DNA of 34,186 nt from Candidatus Endomicrobiellum guadaloupense. Lineage in GTDB: Bacteria > Elusimicrobiota > Endomicrobiia > Endomicrobiales > Endomicrobiaceae. Of the stretch, positions 1-8,345 are shown piece by piece. The stretch spans positions 1 through 34,186 of the forward strand of contig JAITJN010000020.1 of NCBI GenBank assembly GCA_031278895.1, written 5' to 3'. The position numbers and the translations under genes are program-made. Position 1 is the first letter of the stretch, and each line of letters starts with the position of its first letter. The notes beneath the pieces are model-generated. The model saw only the letters and a list, made by a program, of their open reading frames with translations. It was not told where the DNA came from and searched no databases.

Positions 1-1
1 A

Positions 2-316
2 GCGTATGATTTAGAAACGAAAAGAGAATCATATTATCATTCGTTATTTTTACTAGCAGGAAAGCTGAGTGGGTATGAAGTAGAGAGTGAAGTGCATACG
101 GACAAAGGAAGGATAGATGTAGTGTTAAAGAAAGGGAGAGAAGTGATAGTAGTGGAAATAAAACATGGGAAAGAGGGAAAGATAGAGAAGTTGCTAAAAG
201 AAGCAATGGCACAGATAAAGGGAAAGAAGTATTATGAGAAGTATGGAGATAAAGAAGTAAGTTTATTGGCAATAGCGTTTGGAGAAAAGAGAGAAATAGG
301 GTGTAAGTTTGAGTAA
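2..316 (+). CDS. PD-(D/E)XK nuclease-superfamily protein, C-terminal part (5' end outside window)
   Basis: The frame is open from the window edge to a TAA at 314-316, so only about the last 104 residues of a longer protein are present. A GTG at 92 is in frame, but coding similarity continues upstream of it (ESYYHSLFLLAGKL, then YEVESEV), so it is not the real start. The pattern is the nuclease core of the PDDEXK_9 / DUF1703 type: a conserved helix with YHS, Asp in GRIDVV (codon 116-118), then Glu-x-Lys in VVEIKHG (codons 155-163), followed by a helix rich in Lys and Glu. In this family the core usually ends a protein that starts with an AAA-ATPase-like domain, which would lie left of the window. 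The catalytic residues look intact. The biological role is unknown; a mobile or defence-related nuclease is an inference from the family. Confidence 0.72.
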   Translation, partial: AYDLETKRESYYHSLFLLAGKLSGYEVESEVHTDKGRIDVVLKKGREVIVVEIKHGKEGKIEKLLKEAMAQIKGKKYYEKYGDKEVSLLAIAFGEKREIGCKFE

Positions 317-417
317 TGAGAGACGGATTGAAAGAAAAGGAAGAAGTTAGAGATAATATAAATGACACTAAAAAGGGATGAGTATTTGCGGATTTCAAGA
401 ATATGGTATTGGAATAA

Positions 418-665
418 AAAAAAATCGAAAACAAAATAAAAAATCAGAGTAGATTCCTAAATCTAACCTTGATTTTTATACTTCTTTCAATCGTTCTTGT
501 AATAATACCGACATATTTAATTATGAATGTTTTTAAACTGGAAATATATTCTGCATGGCTTATAACTATGTATTATGTAATATCTCTTTTACGATTTTCT
601 ATCTAAGGTACAAGAGGGAATGAGGAAAAATGTGTGTTATAGATATGAAAGTTGTTGAAGGGTAA
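418..665 (+). pseudogene. Decayed C-terminus of a MATE-type multidrug efflux transporter
   Basis: From 418 one frame reads through two hydrophobic stretches (LTLIFILLSIVLVIIP, then AWLITMYYVISLLRF) and stops at 604-606. Shifting to the frame that starts at 597 gives FYLRYKRE, a TGA at 621-623 where a Trp codon would fit, then GKMCVIDMKVVEG and a TAA at 663-665. Joined, this resembles the last two membrane helices and basic tail of MATE transporters (AW in the last helix, then an R-Y-K-x-G-x-W type tail). At least one frameshift and one nonsense change are needed, and no start or upstream transporter sequence remains. It is therefore called a remnant. The family call rests on short motifs only. 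Confidence 0.55.
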
Positions 666-718
666 TCATATTTATCATAACTGTATAGATTACTTTTGGT
701 CTATTTAAAGGGGCTCAT

Positions 719-1855
719 ATGAACACAGGATCTAAGCTGGTTTCTTTTAGGGAAAAATGGAAAAGTTGTTATAAGAAAATACCGTTATATTCATTATATA
801 GGGAAATAGTCAATAAAAGCTTGAAAGCATTATTTAAAAACTTTCCTACTTTTGTCAAATTTACTTTTGCAAAGAAAAACAAAAAAATTGTTTATATTGC
901 ATTTCGTCCAGAAGGTGGTTTTGGAGATATTTTAAGACAAAAAGCAATTCTTACCGAAGTGATAAAGATGTTCCCTGATGTTGTTATTGATATATATCAT
1001 GATAAAGCATATTCTTTACTTAAGGACATTAGAAATATACGATTTATCTTTCGCGATAAGCACTCTCTTAATATTACGAAGAAATTTTATAATATTTCAT
1101 TTTCGCAATATGAAGATAAATTTAATTTATTTGTAAAACCTGGAGGAGAATATTATAGAAGAATAAAAAATAATTTAAATGAATATAAAATTGAGTATCC
1201 TAACTGTTTTAAAGAGGTAGAAGATAACATAAGTTTGAATAATAAGGTGATAGACTTTACTGCAGACTTTAACTTTCTCAATCAATGGGCAGAAGATAAT
1301 ATAAACTATATAGAATTATATAAATTGAGAGCTGGTGTTGACAATATAGAAGATGATACATTGCAAATTTTATTCAATGAGAAATCTTTATCTAAATTTG
1401 GTATTTTAAAAGAAACCAAATATTTAACTGTTCAATGTGGACAAGGATGTTCTGGTGATTTTGGTAGTAAAGGATGGAGTTTGGAAAATTGGGAAGAATT
1501 TGTAGCAATTGTTAGAGATGAATTAGATAAGGATATCAAAATTATTCAAGTTGGAATGACAAAAACTAGTTTGAAAGGCGTAGATATAAATATAAATAGA
1601 TTGACTACACTAGAAGAGCTTTGGACAGTATTGAAAAATTCTATACTTCATATTGATCTAGATGGCGCGTGTACGCATTTTGCAAGAGCGTTGAATACAA
1701 AATCAGTTGTTTTGTGGTGGCTGAAAGATCCATCTTTTATTGCTTATGCTGAAAATATAAATATAATTCCTGATGATGGGAATGTAAACTCAATATCTCC
1801 TGGATATGTCTCTAAAAGAGTTATTGAATACTTAACCTCACAGAGAAATCTTTAA
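719..1855 (+). CDS. Glycosyltransferase, GT9 / heptosyltransferase-like
   Basis: This is a 378-residue probable cytoplasmic GT-B glycosyltransferase, likely adding a sugar such as heptose to the LPS core. After a basic N-terminus of about 55 residues, the first Rossmann domain begins with RPEGGFGD (63-70), the glycine-rich acceptor-side motif of GT9 enzymes. The second domain starts near residue 235 (LTVQCGQG, GWSLENWEEF). It contains the sugar-nucleotide-side segment HIDLDGACTHFARAL near 310, equivalent to the D/S-x-G-x-x-H-x-A motif of heptosyltransferases. The ATG at 719 follows AAAGGGG at a good distance. It ends 11 bases before the ABC-F gene, so the two may be co-transcribed. gmhB downstream fits a heptose-containing LPS, but donor and acceptor cannot be read from sequence, and the long N-terminal extension is atypical. 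Confidence 0.68.
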   Translation: MNTGSKLVSFREKWKSCYKKIPLYSLYREIVNKSLKALFKNFPTFVKFTFAKKNKKIVYIAFRPEGGFGDILRQKAILTEVIKMFPDVVIDIYHDKAYSLLKDIRNIRFIFRDKHSLNITKKFYNISFSQYEDKFNLFVKPGGEYYRRIKNNLNEYKIEYPNCFKEVEDNISLNNKVIDFTADFNFLNQWAEDNINYIELYKLRAGVDNIEDDTLQILFNEKSLSKFGILKETKYLTVQCGQGCSGDFGSKGWSLENWEEFVAIVRDELDKDIKIIQVGMTKTSLKGVDININRLTTLEELWTVLKNSILHIDLDGACTHFARALNTKSVVLWWLKDPSFIAYAENINIIPDDGNVNSISPGYVSKRVIEYLTSQRNL

Positions 1856-1866
1856 GGCCTTAAAAT

Positions 1867-3723
1867 ATGATAAAAATCACAGATCTTAACAAATCTTTTG
1901 GTAGCAGAATTTTGTTTGATAATCTAAACTTGAACGTAAATGCTAAAGAAAGAGTTGGTCTTGTAGGAAGAAATGGACATGGAAAGACTTCTTTATTTGA
2001 AATGATTTTGGGAAATATGGAATATGATTCAGGTTCTATAAGCATGCCAAAGAATTATAAATTGGGATATCTTGAACAACATATAAACTTTATTCAAAAT
2101 ACAGTTATTGATGAAGCTTGTCTTGCTCTTGCTGATGAAGAAAAAGATTCATCTTGGAAGGCTGAAAAAATTCTTTCTGGCCTTGGTTTTTCTTCAAGTG
2201 ATATGCTTAAAAATCCTATAGATTTTTCTGGTGGATATAAAATAAGAATAAATCTTGCAAAAGTTTTGCTTTCTAATGCGGATATGCTTATGCTTGATGA
2301 GCCAAATAACTATCTTGATATTGTTGCTATAAGATGGCTTAGTGGATTCTTGCGTTCTTGGAAAGGGGAATTGATGCTTATTACCCATGATAGAAGTTTT
2401 ATGGATAGTGTCATAACTCATTGTGCTGCTATACATCGAGCCAGAGCTAGAAAAATTGAAGGAAACACCCAAAAGCTTTATGAACAGATAGAAAAAGAAG
2501 AAGAAATATACGAAAAAACAAGATTAAATGTTGAAAAGAGAATAAAACAAACAGAGCTTTTTATAAGGCGTTTCAGAGCAAAGGCAAGCCTTGCGGGAAT
2601 GGTTCAATCTCGCATCAAGACACTAGAAAAACAAGACAATCGTGAAAAACTTGATGAAATAGAAACTCTAAGTTTTTCTTTTTCAGGCTTAGAGTTTCAT
2701 GCTGCTAAAATGCTTGGCGTACACAATTTGACATTTGGGTATAGTTTAAATAAGCCTTTGATAAGTAAATTAAGTTTTGATGTGTTAAAAAATGAACGCA
2801 TTTGTGTTATAGGAAAGAATGGTAAAGGGAAATCTACGCTTTTAAGATTGATAGCAGAAAGACTCACACCTTGCGATGGTAGCATAAAAAAGCACCCTGA
2901 TTTAAAAACAGCATACTTTGTTCAGTCTGACAGGGCAGCTCTAAATCCTCAAAAGACAGTTTTTGAGGAAATTCTTGCATCAGATAAATGCTTACCTCAA
3001 AAAGCAAGAAATATTGCAGGTTCAATGATGTTTAGTGGTGATGATGCACTAAAGAAAATAGAGATTTTGAGTGGTGGTGAGAAAAGTAGAGTTCTGCTTG
3101 GTAAAATTTTGGCACAACCATGTCATCTTTTGCTTCTTGACGAACCTACAAACCATTTAGATATGGAATCTTGCGAAGGACTGATAGATGCAATTAACGA
3201 ATTTCAAGGCTCAGTTATTATGGTTACACATAATGAAGAAATGCTTCACAGTATAGCTACAAAGCTAATAGTTTTTGACAGGAATAGAATTTCTGTTTTT
3301 GGCGGTACGTATCAGGATTTCCTTGAAAAAACAGGATGGGAAGATGAAGGGTCTAAAATGAAAGCGAAGACTACTCAAAAAATATCTGGAAAGAGCAAAG
3401 AAGAAATAAAAAAGCTCCGTGCAGAATTTATACAGGAAAAATCAAGAATTATGAGACCTTTGGAAGAAAAAATTAAAAATTTAGAGGCATACATAACAAA
3501 AAAAGAAGAGGAGTTTAATTCAAATACAAAGCAGCTTATTGAAGCTTCAGAAAAAGGTAACATATTTTTTTTAGCTCAAGGTTCAAAGCTTAATAGAAAT
3601 CTTCAATCTGAAATTGAGAGTTTGTATTCAGATCTTTCCTCTTGTGTTGAAAAACTTGAAAAAGAAAGCGGAAGGTTTAAGGAATATATGGAAAAATTAG
3701 AAGACAATAATTCAAAAATATGA
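1867..3723 (+). CDS. ABC-F family ATPase (translation-associated type)
   Basis: This is a 618-residue soluble protein with two ABC domains in tandem and no membrane segments, the hallmark of ABC-F proteins that act at the ribosome. Domain 1: Walker A GRNGHGKT (34-41), signature FSGGY (120-124), Walker B with DEPNNYLD (144-151). Domain 2: Walker A GKNGKGKS (about 316-323), signature LSGGE (about 401), DEPTNHLD (near 425-432). Between them is the charged ABC-F linker (about 190-260, [16 protein letters not shown]). A C-terminal coiled coil of Lys and Glu residues follows from about 505. The first Walker B has Asn and Tyr where Thr and His are commonest, but the catalytic Glu is present. Subfamily (Uup, YheS, EttA or resistance type) is uncertain. 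The ATG at 1867 lies 11 bases after the glycosyltransferase stop with a weak AAGG ahead. Confidence 0.88.
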   Translation: MIKITDLNKSFGSRILFDNLNLNVNAKERVGLVGRNGHGKTSLFEMILGNMEYDSGSISMPKNYKLGYLEQHINFIQNTVIDEACLALADEEKDSSWKAEKILSGLGFSSSDMLKNPIDFSGGYKIRINLAKVLLSNADMLMLDEPNNYLDIVAIRWLSGFLRSWKGELMLITHDRSFMDSVITHCAAIHRARARKIEGNTQKLYEQIEKEEEIYEKTRLNVEKRIKQTELFIRRFRAKASLAGMVQSRIKTLEKQDNREKLDEIETLSFSFSGLEFHAAKMLGVHNLTFGYSLNKPLISKLSFDVLKNERICVIGKNGKGKSTLLRLIAERLTPCDGSIKKHPDLKTAYFVQSDRAALNPQKTVFEEILASDKCLPQKARNIAGSMMFSGDDALKKIEILSGGEKSRVLLGKILAQPCHLLLLDEPTNHLDMESCEGLIDAINEFQGSVIMVTHNEEMLHSIATKLIVFDRNRISVFGGTYQDFLEKTGWEDEGSKMKAKTTQKISGKSKEEIKKLRAEFIQEKSRIMRPLEEKIKNLEAYITKKEEEFNSNTKQLIEASEKGNIFFLAQGSKLNRNLQSEIESLYSDLSSCVEKLEKESGRFKEYMEKLEDNNSKI

Positions 3724-3831
3724 TTTTATATAAATCTGTCAGGTAAGCTCTAAAAATATAACCAAATAGGATCCAACGATCGTTTTCTAAACTAGGCATA
3801 TTACCAATTATGCCATCATCAATAATAAGGT

Positions 3832-3988
3832 TTAAATAAATCGTAGCTTGAGAACCAAAGCTAAATCTAATCCATCGTTTCTATGCGTATATGCATAAAC
3901 AGAGAGTCTTTGTTCTAAAAATATTCCTATCTTGAATTACAAATAGATCTCTGACTGCAGGAGCACCAATATTTCCCATTTCATATCA
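3832..3988 (-). pseudogene. Frameshifted C-terminal remnant of an outer-membrane beta-barrel protein
   Basis: Reading the minus strand from about 3988, one frame gives EMGNIGAPAVRDLFV. Continuing in the next frame from 3936 gives FKIGIFLEQRLSVYAYTH, then RNDGLDLALVLKLRFI and a TAA at 3834-3832. The second part has the alternating hydrophobic/polar pattern of amphipathic beta strands. It ends in LKLRF plus one residue, close to the terminal aromatic signature of outer-membrane barrels. A single frameshift separates the two parts, and no start or upstream barrel can be found. A competing frame is open across 3722-3886, so the assignment is moderate at best. The parent family was not identified. 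Confidence 0.42.
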
Positions 3989-4120
3989 TATTTAAATTTA
4001 TTAATATAGGTTTTTCTTTATTGATGCTATAATTATAAACACTGAAATTTTTTTGAGAAGCTTTTGTGAAAAGTAAATAAAAATATAAAAAGAGTAATAT
4101 GTTATAACATTGTACATGCG
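3989..4120. other. Intergenic stretch without a recognisable gene
   Basis: Very AT-rich. A TATAAT occurs at 4028-4033 but has no good -35 partner at normal spacing. No ORF, repeat or RNA gene was recognised. Together with 3724-3831 and the promoter region below, it makes up the roughly 500-base gap between the ABC-F gene and the envelope operon. Confidence 0.5.
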
Positions 4121-4150
4121 TTGGACTTTCGCTTTATAAATACTTATAAT
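4121..4150 (+). promoter_or_regulatory. Sigma-70-type promoter for the GT2-lpxK-gmhB operon
   Basis: TTGGAC (4121-4126) and TATAAT (4145-4150) are separated by 18 bases, close to the sigma-70 consensus. Transcription would begin near 4157, leaving a leader of about 64 bases before the ATG at 4221. This is the best promoter match in the window and sits at the head of an operon of overlapping genes. Confidence 0.6.
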
Positions 4151-4220
4151 ATTTTAGTCGTAATCGCAGTTGTTTCTGATAATATCTATCTAAATTCAAA
4201 TTTATTATATAAGAGGGAAA

Positions 4221-4985
4221 ATGATAAAAGTTTCTGCCTACGTTCTTGCAAAAAATGAAGAGAAGCATATAAAAGAATGTATAGAAAGTGTTAAGTGGGC
4301 TGACGAAATTGTAGTCGTTGATGATTTTAGTACAGACTCTACTGCTGAAATAGCAAAGAATATGAAATGTAAAATTGTTGAGCATAAATTTGAATATTTT
4401 GGCAAACAGAGAAATTTTGCTTTAACGCAATGCTTTAACGAATGGGTTATATGCCTTGATGCGGATGAAAGAATTACACCTGAATTAAAAGCGGAAATAG
4501 AGCAAGAGCTTCAAAGTACTCCAAGAGCTTATGCTTTTGTTGCTCCAAGAAAGAGTATGTTTATAAATAGATTGATACTGCATTCAGGTTGGTATCCAGA
4601 TTACAGACATCCTATTTTATTTAATAAAAATAAAATGAAATATAAAGATCAGTTGGTTCATGAGGACATTGAATATAATGGCAAAAAAGTTTATTTTAGA
4701 AGCGATATCCTTCACTATCCATATGACAGTATAAAACAATTTGTTAAAAAGTCTGATTTTTATACTGATTTGCGTTCAAAAGAAATGTTTAAGCGTGGGA
4801 AAAAGTTTAGAGTTTTAAATCTATTTATAAACCCAAGCGTTACGTTCTTTAAAATGTACATAATAAAGAAGGGGGTTTTAGATGGGTTAACAGGTTTTAT
4901 ACTTGCGCTGCTCTATTCGTCTTTTTATACATTGATGAAATATATAAAACTTTGGGAACGTGAAAACAAATGCGTAAAATCTTAA
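4221..4985 (+). CDS. Glycosyltransferase family 2, WaaE/KdtX-like LPS core glucosyltransferase
   Basis: This 254-residue GT-A fold glycosyltransferase probably transfers a sugar to the LPS inner core at the cytoplasmic face of the inner membrane. The N-terminal nucleotide-binding strand reads VSAYVLAKNEE (4-14), with VVVDDFSTDST (31-41) and the metal-binding DAD (80-82) in CLDADERI. GWYPDYRHPILF and LVHEDI resemble the acceptor region of WaaE-type enzymes. A hydrophobic stretch near the C-terminus (about 218-240) may anchor it to the membrane. The ATG is preceded by AGAGGG. It overlaps lpxK by 16 bases, so the two are surely co-translated. LPS core glucosyltransferase is the best guess from family and context; the acceptor is not proven. 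Confidence 0.78.
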   Translation: MIKVSAYVLAKNEEKHIKECIESVKWADEIVVVDDFSTDSTAEIAKNMKCKIVEHKFEYFGKQRNFALTQCFNEWVICLDADERITPELKAEIEQELQSTPRAYAFVAPRKSMFINRLILHSGWYPDYRHPILFNKNKMKYKDQLVHEDIEYNGKKVYFRSDILHYPYDSIKQFVKKSDFYTDLRSKEMFKRGKKFRVLNLFINPSVTFFKMYIIKKGVLDGLTGFILALLYSSFYTLMKYIKLWERENKCVKS

Positions 4986-5998
4986 GTTTTATTTTATATC
5001 CTATTTCTTTAATTTATGCTGTTTTATTAAATGCTGACAGAAAATTTACTGTTCCAAAAGAGCTTTCTCAACCTGTAATAAGTGTAGGCAATATTACTTG
5101 GGGTGGTACTGGAAAAACACCTATAGTTATAGAATTACTAGGACTTCTTAATATAAATAATTTTAAATCTACTGTTTTAACGCGCGGTTATTTAAGAAAA
5201 TCTAAAATTCCAACACTTTTAAAAAATGGCGCGCTAGACATTTCACCTGATGTAAGCGGTGATGAACCTCTTTTAATAGCAAGAAGTGTGCCCAATACAA
5301 CTGTTATTGTAGGTTCTGACAGATATAACAATACTTTAATGTTTAGCAATGAAATAGATCAAGATGTTTATATTTTAGATGATGGCTTTCAACATTGGAA
5401 AATCAAAAGGGATTTAGATATAGTTTGTATTAACGCTGCAAATCCATTTGGCAATGGAATGCTTATTCCTTCAGGAATTTTACGAGAACCATCTAAATCT
5501 TTAAAGAGAGCTGATATTGTAGTTATTACAAACTGCGATATGGTTTCAAAAGATAATCTTAATAAGCTTGAAGATAAACTGTTTAAGTTATCAGAAAAAG
5601 CACCTGTTTTAACATGCTATGGAGACTTTAAATATAAAGCAGTAGATTTAGAGTCAGATTTTGATATTAATATTTTAAAAGATAAGAAAGTTTATTCTTT
5701 AAGCGCAATAGGTTTTGGTAAAGGGTTTAAAAATTCTATAGAAAAGTCAGGTGTTACTTTAAAAGACAGTATAATGCTAAGGGATCATAACCAATATAAC
5801 AGCTATGAATTAAATGAATTGCTTTTGCAAAAAGAAAAAGATGCTTATTTTATTGTAACGACTAAAGATGCAGTTAAATTACAAAAAATTGCTGGTAAAA
5901 TAAAAGAAAAAATTGCTGTTCTTACGGGTAGATTGCAGTTTATAAAAGGAAAAGAACAATGGGAGCAAACAATATTAAAGTGCCTGCAACCTTCCTAG
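4970..5998 (+). CDS. lpxK: Tetraacyldisaccharide 4'-kinase LpxK
   Basis: LpxK phosphorylates the 4' position of the tetraacyldisaccharide 1-phosphate precursor of lipid A, using ATP at the inner membrane. The 342-residue protein has the usual N-terminal hydrophobic segment (4-20), the family P-loop GGTGKTP (45-51) after VISVGNITW, and the diagnostic DDGFQHWKIKRDLDIV, where many homologues have DDGFQHR. Length matches the family. It starts inside the glycosyltransferase gene (16-base overlap) and its last 40 bases overlap gmhB. Presence of lpxK shows that the organism makes, or recently made, lipid A. Identification is firm. Confidence 0.95.
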   Translation: MRKILSFILYPISLIYAVLLNADRKFTVPKELSQPVISVGNITWGGTGKTPIVIELLGLLNINNFKSTVLTRGYLRKSKIPTLLKNGALDISPDVSGDEPLLIARSVPNTTVIVGSDRYNNTLMFSNEIDQDVYILDDGFQHWKIKRDLDIVCINAANPFGNGMLIPSGILREPSKSLKRADIVVITNCDMVSKDNLNKLEDKLFKLSEKAPVLTCYGDFKYKAVDLESDFDINILKDKKVYSLSAIGFGKGFKNSIEKSGVTLKDSIMLRDHNQYNSYELNELLLQKEKDAYFIVTTKDAVKLQKIAGKIKEKIAVLTGRLQFIKGKEQWEQTILKCLQPS

Positions 5999-6531
5999 AT
6001 CGCGACGGAACTGTAATTTTTGACAAGAACTACTTAAGCTCTCCTGAGCAAGTAAAACTTTATTCGTATACTGCAGATAGTATAAATAAACTGCACACAG
6101 CAGGGTTTAAGGTGATTATAGTCACAAATCAATCTGGCGTTGCAAGAGGAGTGTTTACAGAAGAAGACTTACAAAAAATACATGAAAAATTTGTATCGCT
6201 GCTTAAAAAAGCTAATGCTAAAGTAGATGCTATTTATTATTGTCCGCATATTGACGAAGATTCTTGTGACTGTAGAAAACCAAAGCCAGGAATGGTTTTG
6301 AAGGCTGCAAAAGATTTTAATATAGATCTTAAAAAATCTTATACAATTGGCGACACTATAAGAGATTATTTGCTTGGATATAATAGTGGAGGCAAAGGTA
6401 TTTTGGTCCTTACGGGACATGGTAAAAAACAACAGGCGAAAATAGCGCAAGAAAAAATTAAGCCAATGGCTGTGTGTAAAACTTTAAAGGAGGCAGTTAG
6501 TTTAATAATTAAAAATGATAAAAAGGACTAA
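5959..6531 (+). CDS. gmhB: D-glycero-D-manno-heptose 1,7-bisphosphate 7-phosphatase
   Basis: GmhB removes the 7-phosphate from heptose 1,7-bisphosphate in the route to ADP-heptose for the LPS inner core. The 190-residue HAD protein shows DRDGT (14-18) with the nucleophile Asp, IVTNQSGVARG as motif 2, and GDT (131-133) as the late acidic motif. The GmhB-specific zinc loop has Cys95, His97, Cys103 and Cys105. Together these separate it from histidinol-phosphatase and other HAD enzymes, although close relatives acting on other sugars exist. The ATG at 5959 lies 40 bases inside lpxK and has AAAAGGAAAAG upstream, so the overlapping start is well supported. Its 3' end overlaps the DUF3108 gene by 17 bases. 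Confidence 0.88.
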   Translation: MGANNIKVPATFLDRDGTVIFDKNYLSSPEQVKLYSYTADSINKLHTAGFKVIIVTNQSGVARGVFTEEDLQKIHEKFVSLLKKANAKVDAIYYCPHIDEDSCDCRKPKPGMVLKAAKDFNIDLKKSYTIGDTIRDYLLGYNSGGKGILVLTGHGKKQQAKIAQEKIKPMAVCKTLKEAVSLIIKNDKKD

Positions 6532-7315
6532 ATTAATTATTGCATTAACAACAGTAGTATTTATTTTGTTACCACTTCTCTGTTTTGCGCAAAATAATGT
6601 TGAGATATTTAACAAAAGTCATTCGTTGACAAGAGTGGGCAAATATAAGTTGCCAACAAATGAAAAACTAACTTATATTATCAAATGGAGTTCAATGGAT
6701 TTTGGAGATGCCATACTTGAAACAGAAGACTTTAAAAGTGTTGGTGGCAAGAAAGCTTATAATGTTCGTTTGAGAGTCACTACTAATCCATTTTTGAATT
6801 CTCTTTTTAATCTTAATGCAGAATTTGAATCTTTATTTGACGAAGAAAGTAAAGAATCCTTTGAGTTTAAGTCAAAAATAAAGCAAAACGGCCATGAAAG
6901 CGAAGAAGTAATAATATTTAATCCAATTGAAGAGACATATGAATTGAGAACTGTTGAAGGGGTTAGAAGAGGTCAAACATCAAGACATACACAAGATATT
7001 TTATCTGCTATTTGCAGCTTAAGATGTTTAGCTTTAAAGCCTGGAGATATTTATAATTTAAAAGTTCATTTAGGGGAATTATCTTATCCTTTGAGAGTCA
7101 AAGTTTTAAGAAAAGAAAAAATTAAAATAAGATTGGGCGAATTTAACTGCTTTGTAGTAGAGCTAACGTTAGAAGGAAATTCTAAAGATTTAGGATTGAA
7201 TGGTAAAATGTTGGTTTGGATTGTTGATAATAAGAAAAAACCACCTTGTTATTTTAAATTAGAAAGTCAGATAGGATTGATAATTGCAGAGCTAGAATCC
7301 ATTACCACTTTGTGA
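6515..7315 (+). CDS. Exported DUF3108 domain protein
   Basis: This 266-residue protein has a Sec signal peptide: KR at 3-4, a hydrophobic core at 8-22, and probable cleavage after Ala25 (LLCFA/Q). The rest fits DUF3108: LTYIIKWSSMDFGDAILE early on, an RTVEGV segment in the middle, GEFNCFVVEL, and a final GKMLVWIVDNKKKPP strand. These are beta-rich periplasmic proteins of unknown molecular function in Gram-negative bacteria. AAAGGAGG lies at 6485-6492, but the AAAAAGG just before the ORF codon region and the 17-base overlap with gmhB make the ATG at 6515 plausible by translational coupling. The LPS-related neighbours suggest an envelope role, which is only contextual. Confidence 0.8.
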   Translation: MIKRTKLIIALTTVVFILLPLLCFAQNNVEIFNKSHSLTRVGKYKLPTNEKLTYIIKWSSMDFGDAILETEDFKSVGGKKAYNVRLRVTTNPFLNSLFNLNAEFESLFDEESKESFEFKSKIKQNGHESEEVIIFNPIEETYELRTVEGVRRGQTSRHTQDILSAICSLRCLALKPGDIYNLKVHLGELSYPLRVKVLRKEKIKIRLGEFNCFVVELTLEGNSKDLGLNGKMLVWIVDNKKKPPCYFKLESQIGLIIAELESITTL

Positions 7316-7323
7316 GGTATTAG

Positions 7324-8253
7324 GTGCAAAAAAACGAAACATATAAAATTGTACGGCTTTCTGTAGTTTCAAATACAATTTTGACTTTAGGGAAGCTCCT
7401 TACGGGGATAATTACAGGATCAATTGCAATTGTTTCCGAAGCTGTTCATTCTTTTATAGATTTAATTGCAGCTTTAATTGCTTATTTTGCTGTTAGAAAA
7501 GCTGCACAGCCTGCAGATAGAACTCATCCTTATGGCTATGGCAAATTTGAAAATATTTCAGGCACTATTGAAGGTTTATTAATCTTTGGCGCAGCAATTT
7601 ATATAGTTTATCATGCTATTGAAAAGTTTGTAAATCCAGAGCCTTTAGAAACACCTTCTGTAGGTGTTGCCATAATGTTGATATCTGCTGTTGTAAACTT
7701 TTTTGTCTCTCAAAAATTATTTTCAGTTGCAGAAGAAAACGAATCTTTAGCTGCAGAAGCTGACGCATGGCACTTGAGGACAGATGTTTATACTTCACTT
7801 GGAGTAATGGCGGCGCTTACTATAATAACTATTGCGGAATGGTTTTTTTCTGCAGCAAATATTTATTGGGTTGATTCTCTTGCAGCTTTTATAGTTGCTA
7901 TTATGATAACAAAATCAGCATGGGAGCTTGTAATAAAATCAGCAAAAGACTTATTTGATGTTAGTCTTCCACACAATGAAGTAGCTATAGTTGAAAATAT
8001 TGTTGAATCTAATGATGATATTGCAGGGTTTCATGCTTTAAAAACAAGGAAAGCAGGCAATAAAAGATTTGTAGAATTTCATATATTTGTAAATTCTCAG
8101 ATGACGGTGTACGAGTCGCATAGGATAACAGGATTGCTAAAGACTGAAATTGCATCAGAATTAGATAACGCCACAGTTATAATACACGTAGAGCCATGCG
8201 CTACTAAGAAATTGCTTTATAAAAGTTATAAAAGTGAAGATATAAAGAAGTAA
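7324..8253 (+). CDS. Cation diffusion facilitator (CDF) transporter
   Basis: This 309-residue inner-membrane antiporter exports divalent metal, probably zinc or a related ion, in exchange for protons. It has about six membrane segments in the first 210 residues and a cytoplasmic metal-binding domain after them (about 215-300, ending VIIHVEPC). The site A ligands are HSFID (His42, Asp46) in TM2 and HLRTD (His150, Asp154) in TM5. PYGYGKFE between TM2 and TM3 is typical. The start is GTG at 7324 with GAGGT a few bases upstream and the DUF3108 stop 9 bases away. It is the last gene of the operon, before the terminator at 8291. Metal specificity cannot be fixed from sequence. Confidence 0.88.
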   Translation: MQKNETYKIVRLSVVSNTILTLGKLLTGIITGSIAIVSEAVHSFIDLIAALIAYFAVRKAAQPADRTHPYGYGKFENISGTIEGLLIFGAAIYIVYHAIEKFVNPEPLETPSVGVAIMLISAVVNFFVSQKLFSVAEENESLAAEADAWHLRTDVYTSLGVMAALTIITIAEWFFSAANIYWVDSLAAFIVAIMITKSAWELVIKSAKDLFDVSLPHNEVAIVENIVESNDDIAGFHALKTRKAGNKRFVEFHIFVNSQMTVYESHRITGLLKTEIASELDNATVIIHVEPCATKKLLYKSYKSEDIKK

Positions 8254-8290
8254 AAATTGCAAGTATGGCATACACTTATTAGTAAATCTG

Positions 8291-8321
8291 CACCCGATTT
8301 TGTATCGGGTGTCTAATTTTT
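8291..8321 (+). terminator. Intrinsic terminator after the LPS/CDF operon
   Basis: CACCCGAT (8291-8298) and ATCGGGTG (8304-8311) form a perfect 8-bp stem with a TTTGT loop, followed by TCTAATTTTT. It closes the operon starting at 4221 and insulates tex. Confidence 0.85.
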
Positions 8322-8345
8322 ATCAATTCAATAAGGAGTTAAGAA

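Noticed and set aside
316-381. ATG at 316 overlapping the nuclease stop, opening a 21-codon frame
   Set aside because: It is highly charged and short with no family resemblance; probably chance or debris between the nuclease and the decayed transporter.
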